Assembly: GCA_040880485.1 (NCBI GenBank)
Contig: JBBDIJ010000002.1
Span: forward strand, 1-64,000
Source of the DNA: JBBDIJ01 sp040880485
GTDB lineage: Bacteria; Bacteroidota; Rhodothermia; Balneolales; Balneolaceae
Length of the DNA stretch: 64,000 nucleotides
Reading direction: 5' to 3'
A model generated the notes under the pieces. That model was not told where the DNA came from. It did no database searches and saw only the letters and a program-made list of their open reading frames with translations. Every line of letters begins with the position of its first letter. Within the stretch, counting starts at the first letter, position 1. Shown one piece after another: positions 51,889 through 60,647 of the stretch. Position numbers and translations under genes: made by a program.

Positions 51889-52853
51889 CCTTTGCAGCAT
51901 TCAGAGTGGGAGCAGCTACGAATTTCCATCGATTCTACCAGCCAAAAGCCGTACTGCTCGTACTTTTGGCCCCTTTTTTTCTGCAATGCAGTGCACCCGG
52001 ACAGACCGATGTTACCTTCCTGGTCGCCTCCGACATTCACTACGGGATCAGTGATTCGGTAGCAATGTATAATCGCCGGGCCATTGAGGAGATGAACCGC
52101 CTCCCAGGGACGCCCTGGCCATTCGGAGGCGAGACCGACACGCCCAGAGGACTTCTCGTTTCGGGCGATATGACGGAGGATGGAGAGCCGGAAGAGTGGC
52201 AGGCCTTCCTGGAAGATTACGGACTTACCGGTGATAGAAGGCTGCAATACCCCGTCTATGAGGGCTTTGGCAATCACGACGGAGAGGTGGATGGAGCGGT
52301 TCGCAGCGGGATACGTGAAAGAAACACGAACAGGCCTGGTGTGACGAACATTTCGGAAAACGGGCTCCACTACTCCTGGAGTTGGGACGACCTCCACATT
52401 GTGAACCTGAACAGTTACCCGAGCTACGAGTGGGATTCGGAGTGTGGCTGGTGCCACTACTTTACCCGATCGTTTCGGGAACCGGAGGAGAGCCTGCAGT
52501 TCCTGGAGAAAGATCTGGCCGAACAGGTGGGGCAGAGCGGCCGGCAGATCATTCTCTATTTCCACTACGGGTTTGACGATTGGGGCGACCTTTGGTGGAC
52601 CGAACAGGAGCAGGAAGATTTTTATGAGGCTATTCGGGACTACAACATTCTGGCCATATTCCACGGCCACTCTCACAACATTCAATTCAGCGAGTGGCGG
52701 AATATTCCGGTATTCTGTGTCGGGTCCACACAGAAGGAGTCGGGACCCGGAGAGTTCATGGCGGTACGTGTGACTTCCGACTCGCTCTATGTGGCGGAGC
52801 GTCGCACCGGTGAGTGGGGCCAGACTCTCGCATTACCCCGGTTTTCCGAGTAG
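51885..52853 (+). CDS. Exported calcineurin-like metallophosphoesterase
   Basis: A 322-residue protein with a late hydrophobic signal ([16 protein letters not shown], about 27-42; possible lipoprotein with an imperfect lipobox). All metal motifs are present: [34 protein letters not shown] and IFHGHSHNI. The family cleaves phosphomonoesters or diesters of sugars, lipids or nucleotides. No twin-Arg motif is visible despite the overlap with tatA. A C-rich insert ([10 protein letters not shown]) near residue 185 could form a disulfide if the protein is outside the cytoplasm. Confidence 0.87.
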   Translation: MTFAAFRVGAATNFHRFYQPKAVLLVLLAPFFLQCSAPGQTDVTFLVASDIHYGISDSVAMYNRRAIEEMNRLPGTPWPFGGETDTPRGLLVSGDMTEDGEPEEWQAFLEDYGLTGDRRLQYPVYEGFGNHDGEVDGAVRSGIRERNTNRPGVTNISENGLHYSWSWDDLHIVNLNSYPSYEWDSECGWCHYFTRSFREPEESLQFLEKDLAEQVGQSGRQIILYFHYGFDDWGDLWWTEQEQEDFYEAIRDYNILAIFHGHSHNIQFSEWRNIPVFCVGSTQKESGPGEFMAVRVTSDSLYVAERRTGEWGQTLALPRFSE

Positions 52854-52892
52854 ATTTTTACTAAAATTTTTCTCACTATCCATCTTTCTTTA

Positions 52893-52904
52893 CGGGTTGA
52901 ACCG
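52893..52904. repeat. Copy of the 12-mer (reverse orientation, CGGGTTGAACCG, intergenic)
   Basis: An exact reverse complement of CGGTTCAACCCG, between the phosphoesterase and galM genes. Confidence 0.7.
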
Positions 52905-52994
52905 GCTGGTTGCCAAAGATGGAAGAGTCTGTACCGGCTGGCCTACTGCGATGGAAGAGCGGGTACCGGTAGTTAAAACGGATAAACAATCTAT

Positions 52995-54026
52995 ATGGGC
53001 ATTACAGAAGAGCATTTCGGGAAGTTGAAAGATGGGCGTAAAGTGAGCCGATTTACGATAACCGGCGAAGGGGGTCTGGAGGTAAAGATTATTAATCTGG
53101 GTGGAATTATTACCTCTTTGAAAGTACCGGATCGCGAGGGCCGTTCAGGAAATGTGGTACTCGGATTCGACGATCTGGACACCTATCTGGCCGGCCACCC
53201 CTACTTCGGTGCACTTATAGGCCGTTACGGGAACCGGATTGCCGGAGGAGAGTTTGAACTGGATGGCCGGGTCTACACGCTTGCCAAAAACGACGGTGAA
53301 AATCATCTTCATGGCGGGGAGATCGGGTTCGATAAGGTCTACTGGGAGGCGGAACCGTGTGCGGAGACCGCTCTGCGTATGACCTACCAGAGCCCGGACG
53401 GGGAAGAGGGCTATCCCGGAAATCTGGATGTGGAGGTGATCTATACAGTTGGACGGGAGAATGAACTCACTATCGGCTACAAAGCCATTACGGATAAGGC
53501 GACTCATGTGAACCTGACGGCCCATAGCTATTTTAATTTGACGGCCGATCTCTCCCGTAGTATTCTGGAACACGAGGTACGCCTGAATGCAGACCGGTTC
53601 ACCCCGGTGAATGAGAACCTGATACCGACCGGAGAACTGCGGAGTGTACAGGGAACGCCGTTCGATTTCCGGGGAGCCCGGAGACCTGAAGAGCGGTACG
53701 ATCAGGTGGATGGCGGGTATGATCACAATTTTGTACTGAACGGCGAGGAGGGTGTGCTTCGAAGTTCGGCGATGGTTCGTGATCCGTATAGCGGCCGCAC
53801 ACTGGAGGTGCTCACTACGGAGCCCGGGATACAGTTCTATACAGGAAATTTTCTGGACGGTTCGCTAAAAAGTTCAGACGGAGTTCCGTTTGAGGTCAAT
53901 TCCGGTTTCTGTCTTGAACCGCAGCACTATCCGGATTCGCCCAATCAACCCGATTTTCCCTCGACGGTTCTGCTTTCCGGTGAGGAGTATCGCACGAAGA
54001 CGATCTATCGGTTTGGTACGGATTGA
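52995..54026 (+). CDS. galM: Aldose 1-epimerase (galactose mutarotase)
   Basis: A 343-residue beta-sandwich mutarotase. Diagnostic stretches: LGGIITSLKVPDREG near the N-terminus, YFGALIGRYGNRIAGGEF, NHLHGGEIGFDKVYW (substrate His), NLTAHSYFNL (catalytic acid His) and TTEPGIQFYTGNF (catalytic base Glu). It interconverts sugar anomers so that kinases or isomerases can use them. It has no export signal and precedes a sodium/sugar symporter gene, with a terminator between them, so the two probably serve the same sugar but may be transcribed separately. Confidence 0.95.
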   Translation: MGITEEHFGKLKDGRKVSRFTITGEGGLEVKIINLGGIITSLKVPDREGRSGNVVLGFDDLDTYLAGHPYFGALIGRYGNRIAGGEFELDGRVYTLAKNDGENHLHGGEIGFDKVYWEAEPCAETALRMTYQSPDGEEGYPGNLDVEVIYTVGRENELTIGYKAITDKATHVNLTAHSYFNLTADLSRSILEHEVRLNADRFTPVNENLIPTGELRSVQGTPFDFRGARRPEERYDQVDGGYDHNFVLNGEEGVLRSSAMVRDPYSGRTLEVLTTEPGIQFYTGNFLDGSLKSSDGVPFEVNSGFCLEPQHYPDSPNQPDFPSTVLLSGEEYRTKTIYRFGTD

Positions 54027-54032
54027 TATGAG

Positions 54033-54067
54033 ACCGGCAAGGTGACAGGTCCTTGACGGTTTTTTTT
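54033..54067 (+). terminator. Intrinsic terminator after galM
   Basis: ACCG-G-CAAGG (54033) pairs with CCTTG-A-CGGT (54051-54060), with one mismatch and an 8-base loop, followed directly by an eight-T run. Confidence 0.85.
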
Positions 54068-54093
54068 CGCTTTCAACAAATGGATACGCTCTT

Positions 54094-55848
54094 ATGGGAG
54101 TATTGGCATGGCTGGACTGGGCCGTTATCGGCCTCTACTTTCTGCTGATTGGCGGGGTGGCCTGGTGGGTTATCCGGCAGGCACAGCAGACACCCGCCGA
54201 CTACTTTTTGGCGGGTCGGCACCTCGGTTTCTTCATTGTGGGTGCATCTATCTTCTCTTCGAATATCGGTTCGGAGCACCTGGTCGGGCTTGCAGGTTCC
54301 GGCGCTACGGACGGGGTGGCCATGGCTCACTACGAGCTTCACGCCTGGTGTCTTCTGGTGCTGGGCTGGGTGATGGTTCCCTTCTACATTCGCTCCAAAG
54401 TGTTTACGATGCCGGAGTTTCTGGAGCGTCGCTTCTCTCCGCTTGCCCGTTCGCTTCTTTCCGGAATCTCGCTTATTGCCTATGTGCTCACCAAAATTGC
54501 GGTCGGAATCTTTGCCGGAGGAATCGTTTTCAGTGTGCTTATTCCCGAGCTGACGTTTATGGGGCTTAACAGCTTCTGGATCGGTTCCATACTGGTGATC
54601 CTGTTTACCGGAGCCTATACGGTTCTTGGGGGATTGCGTGCGGTGGCATATACCGAGGCCATTCAGACCGTGGTACTCGTTTTCGGATCTCTGCTTGTGC
54701 TCTATTATGGCCTCCAGGCGATCGGGGGGTGGAACCGGCTCTACGAAATTGCGGGGCCGGAGATGTTCAACCTCTGGAAACCGCTGGTACCGGAGGGTGT
54801 GGAGAGTACCTGGGCACCCGTACGGGAGGAGGGACGCATGGCATGGTACTTCAATAGTAATTACCCATGGCTGGGGATGCTTTTCGCTGCACCTATAGTT
54901 GGCCTCTGGTACTGGACAACAGATCAGTATATTGTTCAGCGGGCTCTGGGCGCTGCCAATATACAGGAGGCACGACGCGGTAGTATTATGGCCGCATTTT
55001 TGAAACTGCTTCCGGTGTTCATTTTCATCATTCCAGGAATCATTACCTGGGCGCTGGCAGAGTCGGGCGAGATTGCGTCTTTGCAGCAGCATCTGGTTGG
55101 GCCGGACGGAGAGGTAATTACAGAGAATGCACAGGCGGCTTTTCCCCTTCTGGTGACTCATGTTCTTCCGGTGGGAATTCGCGGGCTGGTGGTTGCCGGC
55201 CTGCTTGCGGCTCTCATGAGTTCACTGGCCGGAGTCTTTAACGCCTCTTCTACTCTCTTTACGATGGACTTTTACAAGAAGTATCGGCCTGAGTCGTCCG
55301 AAGAGCGCCTCGTCTGGATGGGCCGTCTTGCCACCATCATTATGGTGATCATTGGCCTCCTATGGATTCCTGTCATACAGGGAAGTCGCGGGCTATATGA
55401 CTATCTGCAGGGGGTTCAGTCCTATCTTGCGCCGCCTATTTTCGTGGTCTTTTTCATGGGTATTTTCTACAAACGCCTGAATCGTGAAGGCTGTCTGGCG
55501 GCCCTGGGTGTCGGGATGGCTATGGGCCTCTTCCGTCTGGCCGTCGATACACCGGTGATGTTGATCGACGGATTTGAATATGCAAACGGCAGTTTTCTGT
55601 GGGTGGTTAGCAATATCTTTTTTCAGTACTACAGTCTGCTCATTTTTATCACCTGTATTGTGGTGATGGTTGCCGTGAGCCTCGCCACTCCTCCTCCTGA
55701 CGAGAAGCGCATAGCTGGCCTGACCTACTCGACCCTCTCGGAAGAGGATAAGCGTGAGAATCGATTGAGCTGGAACAGAAAAGATGTGATTCTCTCTGCA
55801 CTTCTGATGATCCTGATCGTGACCATCTACATCTACTTTAGTGGGTAG
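54094..55848 (+). CDS. Sodium/solute symporter, SGLT type (SSS family)
   Basis: A 584-residue protein with about fourteen membrane helices. It has the SSS signature features: TPADYFLAGRHLGFFIVGASIFSSNIGSEHLVGLAGSGA (sodium site 1 region), TMPEFLERRFS, YTVLGGLRAVAYTEAIQ, and LRxxxxGLVVAGLLAALMSSLAGVFNASSTLF-like sequence (residues about 360-390; the Ser pair contributes to the sodium site). This pattern is close to the SGLT sugar branch, for example vSGLT. Next to galM it most likely imports a hexose or pentose with sodium. Confidence 0.92.
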   Translation: MGVLAWLDWAVIGLYFLLIGGVAWWVIRQAQQTPADYFLAGRHLGFFIVGASIFSSNIGSEHLVGLAGSGATDGVAMAHYELHAWCLLVLGWVMVPFYIRSKVFTMPEFLERRFSPLARSLLSGISLIAYVLTKIAVGIFAGGIVFSVLIPELTFMGLNSFWIGSILVILFTGAYTVLGGLRAVAYTEAIQTVVLVFGSLLVLYYGLQAIGGWNRLYEIAGPEMFNLWKPLVPEGVESTWAPVREEGRMAWYFNSNYPWLGMLFAAPIVGLWYWTTDQYIVQRALGAANIQEARRGSIMAAFLKLLPVFIFIIPGIITWALAESGEIASLQQHLVGPDGEVITENAQAAFPLLVTHVLPVGIRGLVVAGLLAALMSSLAGVFNASSTLFTMDFYKKYRPESSEERLVWMGRLATIIMVIIGLLWIPVIQGSRGLYDYLQGVQSYLAPPIFVVFFMGIFYKRLNREGCLAALGVGMAMGLFRLAVDTPVMLIDGFEYANGSFLWVVSNIFFQYYSLLIFITCIVVMVAVSLATPPPDEKRIAGLTYSTLSEEDKRENRLSWNRKDVILSALLMILIVTIYIYFSG

Positions 55849-55888
55849 TGAGTGCTTACTGTGTGGCTAAATGTACAACAGACGGGTG

Positions 55889-56680
55889 CTACGCTGTCCA
55901 GGGTTCGGTGCGGTACCCTTTTCCTTCTGTATAGTCCGTAACCCGAAAGATTGGCGAATCGGTTTCGTGATAGGCCATGATCGCGTAACCCTCTTTTAGC
56001 GCCAGGTCGGCAAGCTCCTTGCGCATCCTTGTCGATTGTTGGGGGTCGTAGTCATACTTGGCAGCATAGGTGCGGTTGATAGCCCCTTTGGTACCAATCA
56101 CATCACCGGCCATCAGAAATCGCACACCATCGCTATGGAAGTGAAGGGCCAGAGAGTATTCCGTATGTCCACCGATGGTTTGTATCGTCACTTCGGGAAT
56201 GGGCTTCTCTCCGTCTGCTACCGCTTCGATCTCCATCCGGGATTCCAGGAAGTAGAGGAACTCCAGGCGGGTTTCGTTGTCCGGTGTGCTCTCTGCATTG
56301 GTCAGTTTCTCCCACTCCTCACCCGATACCCGGAGAATAGCATCCGGAAAAGTGAGCTCCCAGAATCCGGAATCCCTGCCGGCGAGGCCACCCAGGTGGT
56401 CGATGTGGAGATGACTCATAAAAATATCGGTGATATCTCCTTCGGCCAGGCCGTGCTTCTGCAGATTTTCAAGTAGTGTATTTGTGGATGTGTTCTCCCC
56501 GAACGACCCCAGGCCAGTATCGAACAGAATGTTTCGGGACCCGGTTTGGATCAAAAAGGGGTTAATGGAGAGCTTGAGTGATTGGCGGGCAGGAGGTTCA
56601 TCCCGGGCAATCGGGTTGAACCGTTTGTCCAGGCCAACAGAGAAGGTGCCTTCATAGAGTGCTGCTGCCGTGGGCTTCAT
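55889..56680 (-). CDS. MBL-fold metallohydrolase
   Basis: A 263-residue metallo-beta-lactamase-fold protein. The zinc motif is MSHLHIDHLGGLAG, further ligands lie in GGHTEYSLALHF and MAGDVIG, and MAYHETDSP carries the last His. The N-terminal half (SINPFLIQTGSRNILFDTGLG) is typical of the lactonase/hydrolase-like group. The substrate is unknown. It is the last gene of a leftward operon and overlaps phoH by four bases. A copy of CGGTTCAACCCG (56612-56623) lies in it as RFNPIA. Confidence 0.88.
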   Translation of the reverse strand: MKPTAAALYEGTFSVGLDKRFNPIARDEPPARQSLKLSINPFLIQTGSRNILFDTGLGSFGENTSTNTLLENLQKHGLAEGDITDIFMSHLHIDHLGGLAGRDSGFWELTFPDAILRVSGEEWEKLTNAESTPDNETRLEFLYFLESRMEIEAVADGEKPIPEVTIQTIGGHTEYSLALHFHSDGVRFLMAGDVIGTKGAINRTYAAKYDYDPQQSTRMRKELADLALKEGYAIMAYHETDSPIFRVTDYTEGKGYRTEPWTA

Positions 56681-57693
56681 CCCTTCTTGCCTCTCTTATC
56701 CTCATGCTTTTCATACGCTTCGATGATCTCACGCACCAAACGGTGCCGTACGACATCCCGCTGATCCAGATCGACAAACGAGATCCCTTCAATTTTGCTG
56801 AGTACATCTCGTATCGAGCTGAGTCCCGACTGCTGAGTGCGGGGGAGGTCGGTCTGGGTTACGTCACCGGTAATGATGGCACAACTGTTGAACCCGATCC
56901 GGGTCAGGAACATCTTCATCTGGGTGTAGGTCGCATTCTGGGCTTCATCGAGAATGACAAAAGCGTTGTTCAACGTTCGGCCACGCATGTAGGCGAGAGG
57001 GGCGATTTCAATTACATTTTTATCAAGTTGGTACTCCAGTTTGTCGAACTCGATCATCTCTTCGAGGGCGTCGTAGAGCGGTCGCAGGTAGGGGTCGATC
57101 TTCTCTTTTAGGTCTCCCGGCAAAAAACCCAGGTTTTCTCCCGCTTCTACAGCAGGACGGACCAGAATGATCTTCTTGATACGCCTCTGTTTGAGAGCCT
57201 GTACCGCCAGTGCGACCGATGTGAATGTTTTACCGGTACCCGCCGGTCCAATGGCAAAGACGATGTCGTTATTGACCGATGCTTTGACCAGCGCTCGCTG
57301 GCCGGGAGTTTTTGCCGCGACCACTTCACCGTTGTGAGTGTGAAGGATGATGTCTCCACTCTCCTTTTTGAACGGCTTTTCCGATGATTCGGCCGATTCG
57401 ACTCTCTCTTCAAGGGCCAGCAGGGTTTCCAGGTCGGAGGCAGAGACCTGGCGGTTCTGTTTTGCCAGCACGATGAGCTCCCTGAAAATTCCTGTGAGCG
57501 TCTCTACCTCTTGACTGGGACCCAGCATCTTGATCCTGTTGCCGCGGGCTGTAACCTGAGTAGCGGGGAAAGCCCGATCGATGCGTGCAAGGTGTTCGTC
57601 GCGAAAACCGAAGATGAGGACCGGTTCAATATCTTCAATCATCAACTCCTGTTCATCTATGTCGCCCTGTTTTTCGATAGTAGTCCTATTCAA
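56677..57693 (-). CDS. phoH: PhoH-family ATPase
   Basis: A 338-residue P-loop ATPase. An N-terminal KH-like segment (about 20-110) precedes FAIGPAGTGKTFTSVALAV (Walker A, about 155), LVRPAVEAGENLGFLPGDLKEKIDPY (family motif), NAFVILDEAQNAT (Walker B) and ITGDVTQTDLPR. PhoH proteins are RNA-linked ATPases whose precise role is debated. The gene overlaps both neighbours by four bases (rpe upstream, MBL hydrolase downstream), giving strong translational coupling. Confidence 0.93.
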   Translation of the reverse strand: MNRTTIEKQGDIDEQELMIEDIEPVLIFGFRDEHLARIDRAFPATQVTARGNRIKMLGPSQEVETLTGIFRELIVLAKQNRQVSASDLETLLALEERVESAESSEKPFKKESGDIILHTHNGEVVAAKTPGQRALVKASVNNDIVFAIGPAGTGKTFTSVALAVQALKQRRIKKIILVRPAVEAGENLGFLPGDLKEKIDPYLRPLYDALEEMIEFDKLEYQLDKNVIEIAPLAYMRGRTLNNAFVILDEAQNATYTQMKMFLTRIGFNSCAIITGDVTQTDLPRTQQSGLSSIRDVLSKIEGISFVDLDQRDVVRHRLVREIIEAYEKHEDKRGKKG

Positions 57694-58373
57694 CTTTGAT
57701 TTGCAGTTTCCGCCAGTTTCCTGAGGGATTGAATACTCTCTGTAATGGATTCTGCCTGAAAGATGGCGGTACCGGCTACAAGGACTTCAGCGCCAGCCTT
57801 AACTGCTTTTCCAATACTTTTCGGTCCTATGCCCCCGTCAATCTGAATCAGAAAATCTGCTTTTTCTTCACTGCGTATTTTTACAATCTCTTCGATCTTA
57901 CGGCAGCTTTCAGGTATGAACGACTGCCCGCCATAGCCGGGGTTCACACTCATAACAACGGCCATATCCATCATGTAGGTCACAGGCCGGATGGCGTCGC
58001 CGGGCGTCGCCGGGTTCAGTGCTACTCCGCACATGCAGCCGAGGGATCGAATCTGTTGCAGGGTTCGGTGCAGGTGGCGGCAGGTCTCCTGATGGACGGT
58101 TATCAGATCTGCACCCGCATCGGCGATGGACTCCAGCAGGTGTTCAGGTTCTTCTACCATCAGATGTACATCAATGAACAGATCGTCAGAAATGTCGGCA
58201 ATGGATGCAATCACATCAGCACCAAAGGTGATGTTGGGTACAAAATTTCCATCCATCACATCACAATGAATCCAGGTTGCTCCGCCATCCACACATTGAA
58301 GAATCTCACTTTTCAGGGACGAAAAGTCAGCGGCAAGAATGGAGGGGGCGATGACAGGTAAAGAGTGGTCCAT
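57690..58373 (-). CDS. rpe: Ribulose-phosphate 3-epimerase
   Basis: A 227-residue TIM barrel of normal length. It shows APSILAADFSSL, WIHCDVMDGNFVPNITFGADV (catalytic Asp and metal-binding residues), FIDVHLMVEEP, NPATPGDAI, VMSVNPGYGGQSFIPESC and IQIDGGIGPKS (second catalytic Asp). It interconverts ribulose-5-phosphate and xylulose-5-phosphate in the pentose phosphate pathway. It lies eight bases downstream of the PASTA gene and overlaps phoH. Confidence 0.96.
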   Translation of the reverse strand: MDHSLPVIAPSILAADFSSLKSEILQCVDGGATWIHCDVMDGNFVPNITFGADVIASIADISDDLFIDVHLMVEEPEHLLESIADAGADLITVHQETCRHLHRTLQQIRSLGCMCGVALNPATPGDAIRPVTYMMDMAVVMSVNPGYGGQSFIPESCRKIEEIVKIRSEEKADFLIQIDGGIGPKSIGKAVKAGAEVLVAGTAIFQAESITESIQSLRKLAETANQS

Positions 58374-58381
58374 CCGGGTCG

Positions 58382-59260
58382 TTATTCGTTTACTTCTTCA
58401 ATGTCCGGATTGTCGGGTTCCTCATTGTCCAATTCATCCGGGTCCACATCTTCATTGCTGTTTTGCTCGTTATTTCCAGTGTCGATAATGGCACCTGCTT
58501 CATCTACCTCTTCGATGTCCAGACGCTCTGAAACGATGAGTGTAAGGTATTCTCCTTCTCTCATTTCGGCAGTGTCGGGAAGGTAGGAGATGATCGTGTA
58601 GGGGGCAAGGTCCTCTGCCTCCTCATAATGAATGTCTGACACGAACAGGCCGACCTCCCCAAGCCGCTGCTGCGCTTCATTCAGGTTCAAACCCGCAATT
58701 TCCGGTACCTGTACGATTTCGTCACCAAGTCCGTCGCTCACGGTCAGGTCTACAACCGCTCCCTGATCTACTGTGTCTCCGGGGGCGAGAGACTGCCTTA
58801 ACACGGTGTTCCGAAACTCACCGGACTCCATGCTCACGCCTCCGAGGCTCAGGCCGTAATTTTCGATCTGTATCGTGGCATTCCGGAGAGACATTCCGGC
58901 TACATTCGGTACCACGGCGGTGGGCCGTATTGCAGTGTTTACGGTCAGGTAGATCTTGCGATTCGGTTTTACAATCTGTCTCGCGGGTGGGGCCTGATCG
59001 ATAATGTAGTCGGCCGGATAGGCGGTGTGTGCCCGACGATCCATCACTTCGAATCGGAATCCATAATCAGAGAGAACTTGCTCTGCCTCTTCCAGTGAGA
59101 TCTTGGTTACATCCGGAACCGTTACGCCTTCGTTATAATTTGTGTAGACAGGCATAATGAGCCGATCCAGGATCAATATGCCCAAACCACCCGCTACAAT
59201 CAGGGAGATTGAGAGGATATAGAACCATCTGTTTGTAAAAATAAACTTGATCCAATACAT
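58382..59260 (-). CDS. PASTA-domain membrane protein without kinase domain
   Basis: A 292-residue protein. One membrane helix (about 13-33) is followed by three PASTA repeats: VTVPDVTKISLEEAEQVL..., AVVPNVAGMSLRNATIQI... and VQVPEIAGLNLNEAQQRL... . It ends in a tail of about 40 residues made almost entirely of Asp, Glu and Asn. PASTA repeats usually bind peptidoglycan fragments or unlinked muropeptides. In Gram-positive bacteria they are attached to Ser/Thr kinases or penicillin-binding proteins; here they stand alone, with the repeats in the periplasm. A small cytoplasmic tail precedes the helix. Confidence 0.88.
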   Translation of the reverse strand: MYWIKFIFTNRWFYILSISLIVAGGLGILILDRLIMPVYTNYNEGVTVPDVTKISLEEAEQVLSDYGFRFEVMDRRAHTAYPADYIIDQAPPARQIVKPNRKIYLTVNTAIRPTAVVPNVAGMSLRNATIQIENYGLSLGGVSMESGEFRNTVLRQSLAPGDTVDQGAVVDLTVSDGLGDEIVQVPEIAGLNLNEAQQRLGEVGLFVSDIHYEEAEDLAPYTIISYLPDTAEMREGEYLTLIVSERLDIEEVDEAGAIIDTGNNEQNSNEDVDPDELDNEEPDNPDIEEVNE

Positions 59261-59362
59261 ATGTACACCAAAATACGGGTTTCCCCGCTGAGAGTGAAAA
59301 GGGATTGCGAAAAGGAAACGCCTGAAGAGAGGGAACTGGTGTCCGCGAAGAGTCAGTTTTTG

Positions 59363-60523
59363 TCAGAAGTTCAGCAGGACACTGAATCGCATCGTATTGG
59401 CGAGTGGGTGATCGTCTTCGAGGGCATAGATGTAGCTGAAGTCTACACCGAACATATTGTAGCGCAGGCCGGCACCCAGAGATATATATTCGCGATTCCC
59501 GTTCTCAGGATGTTCGTAGTAATATCCTGTGCGCAATGCGAACTGGTTGTTATACCAGTATTCGGCCCCGACGCCCACCATGAACTGCTGAAGGAGGCCC
59601 AATTCTACCATTTCACTTCCATTAAATCGTTCCAGACTGTTCCAGGAGCCGAAGAGTGCTCCAAAAGAGCTCATCGCTTCGTATGTCGTGTCGGTTCCGG
59701 TGACGGTCATCTCCGTTCTTGCCATCACCTTGGACAGATCTGTTGCCAGGGTGAGCCGGTTGATTCCATCCCTGTCCAGATCCGTTGTGTATGCACCGCC
59801 GATACGTAAAACAGTGGGGAGAGGATCCTTCTGGGCATTATCGGTGTATTGTACCCCGGGACCGATGTTGGAGATGCTGAGACCGGCCTTTAAATGTGCG
59901 TTTCGATTGAACATCACGAATGCATCGGAGCGGTAAAGGCTGGCGAGATCCAGCCCAACCGTGGTTCCGGGATTGATTTTCTGCCCTCCCACATCTCCGT
60001 CGGCCAGGCTGCTGTAGATGAAGCGCAGGCCCGTTCCAACTGCTAAATTTTCGTTCACTTCATATCCGTAGGAGAGGCCGGCTGCAAGTTCGTAACTGTT
60101 GAAGCGCCCTTGCTCGATGCCCTGATTATCGGTCCGGATCTGCTCTCCCAGATTGAGAAAAGTGATGTGCCCGCCCACTGTTCCAATCCCTTCAATGTGG
60201 TACTTTCCGACCAGATAGTCATAAAAAAGGTCGGCATTAAAAGCCGGGAGCCAGCTTGCGTGTGTGATACTGATCTGATTGCCATGCTGCCAGGCAAGTC
60301 CAGCCGGATTCCAGAAGATCGCATTTGCGTTGTCGGCAATGGCGACCCCCGTGCTTCCCATACCCGCAGCACGGGAATCGGGCTCAATCTGAAGGAAGGG
60401 GACCGCGGTGATACCCACCTGGGCCTGAGCGGTAGTCCCCAGGATCGCAAGTGTGGCTGCGACCAGAAGGGTGGTGAGGATTCTGAATGGAGTTCTCATG
60501 ACAAATCGGTCGTTGTTAGACAT
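59363..60523 (-). CDS. PorV/PorQ-family outer-membrane protein (type IX secretion)
   Basis: A 386-residue outer-membrane barrel protein. The signal peptide ends TAQAQV; the start may be 60499 (MRTPFRILTTLL), which gives a more usual signal length. VPFLQIEPDSRAAGMGSTGVAIADNANAIFWNPAGLAW is the N-terminal hallmark of PorV/LptO, the protein that receives T9SS cargo and passes it to the attachment complex. No other T9SS component gene is seen here. The ending MRFSVLLNF is a barrel insertion signal. It may share a transcript with the PASTA-rpe-phoH genes. Confidence 0.85.
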   Translation of the reverse strand: MSNNDRFVMRTPFRILTTLLVAATLAILGTTAQAQVGITAVPFLQIEPDSRAAGMGSTGVAIADNANAIFWNPAGLAWQHGNQISITHASWLPAFNADLFYDYLVGKYHIEGIGTVGGHITFLNLGEQIRTDNQGIEQGRFNSYELAAGLSYGYEVNENLAVGTGLRFIYSSLADGDVGGQKINPGTTVGLDLASLYRSDAFVMFNRNAHLKAGLSISNIGPGVQYTDNAQKDPLPTVLRIGGAYTTDLDRDGINRLTLATDLSKVMARTEMTVTGTDTTYEAMSSFGALFGSWNSLERFNGSEMVELGLLQQFMVGVGAEYWYNNQFALRTGYYYEHPENGNREYISLGAGLRYNMFGVDFSYIYALEDDHPLANTMRFSVLLNF

Positions 60524-60647
60524 GCCTGAATGGCAATGTATGAAATTTTCCAGTAAAACGGATCGTAATCACTATAAACAAGCTTCTGAAAATATAATAG
60601 CTTCGGTTATTTAAATTGTCAAGTGAGCGACGTGCCTTTACGGGACA

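Noticed and set aside
51648..52685. A 345-codon minus-strand frame
   Set aside because: It runs against tatA and the metallophosphoesterase, whose motifs are complete on the plus strand.
54073..55161. A 362-codon minus-strand frame
   Set aside because: It is antisense to the symporter; its composition (His, Pro, Arg, Asn) is typical of a shadow of a membrane protein gene.
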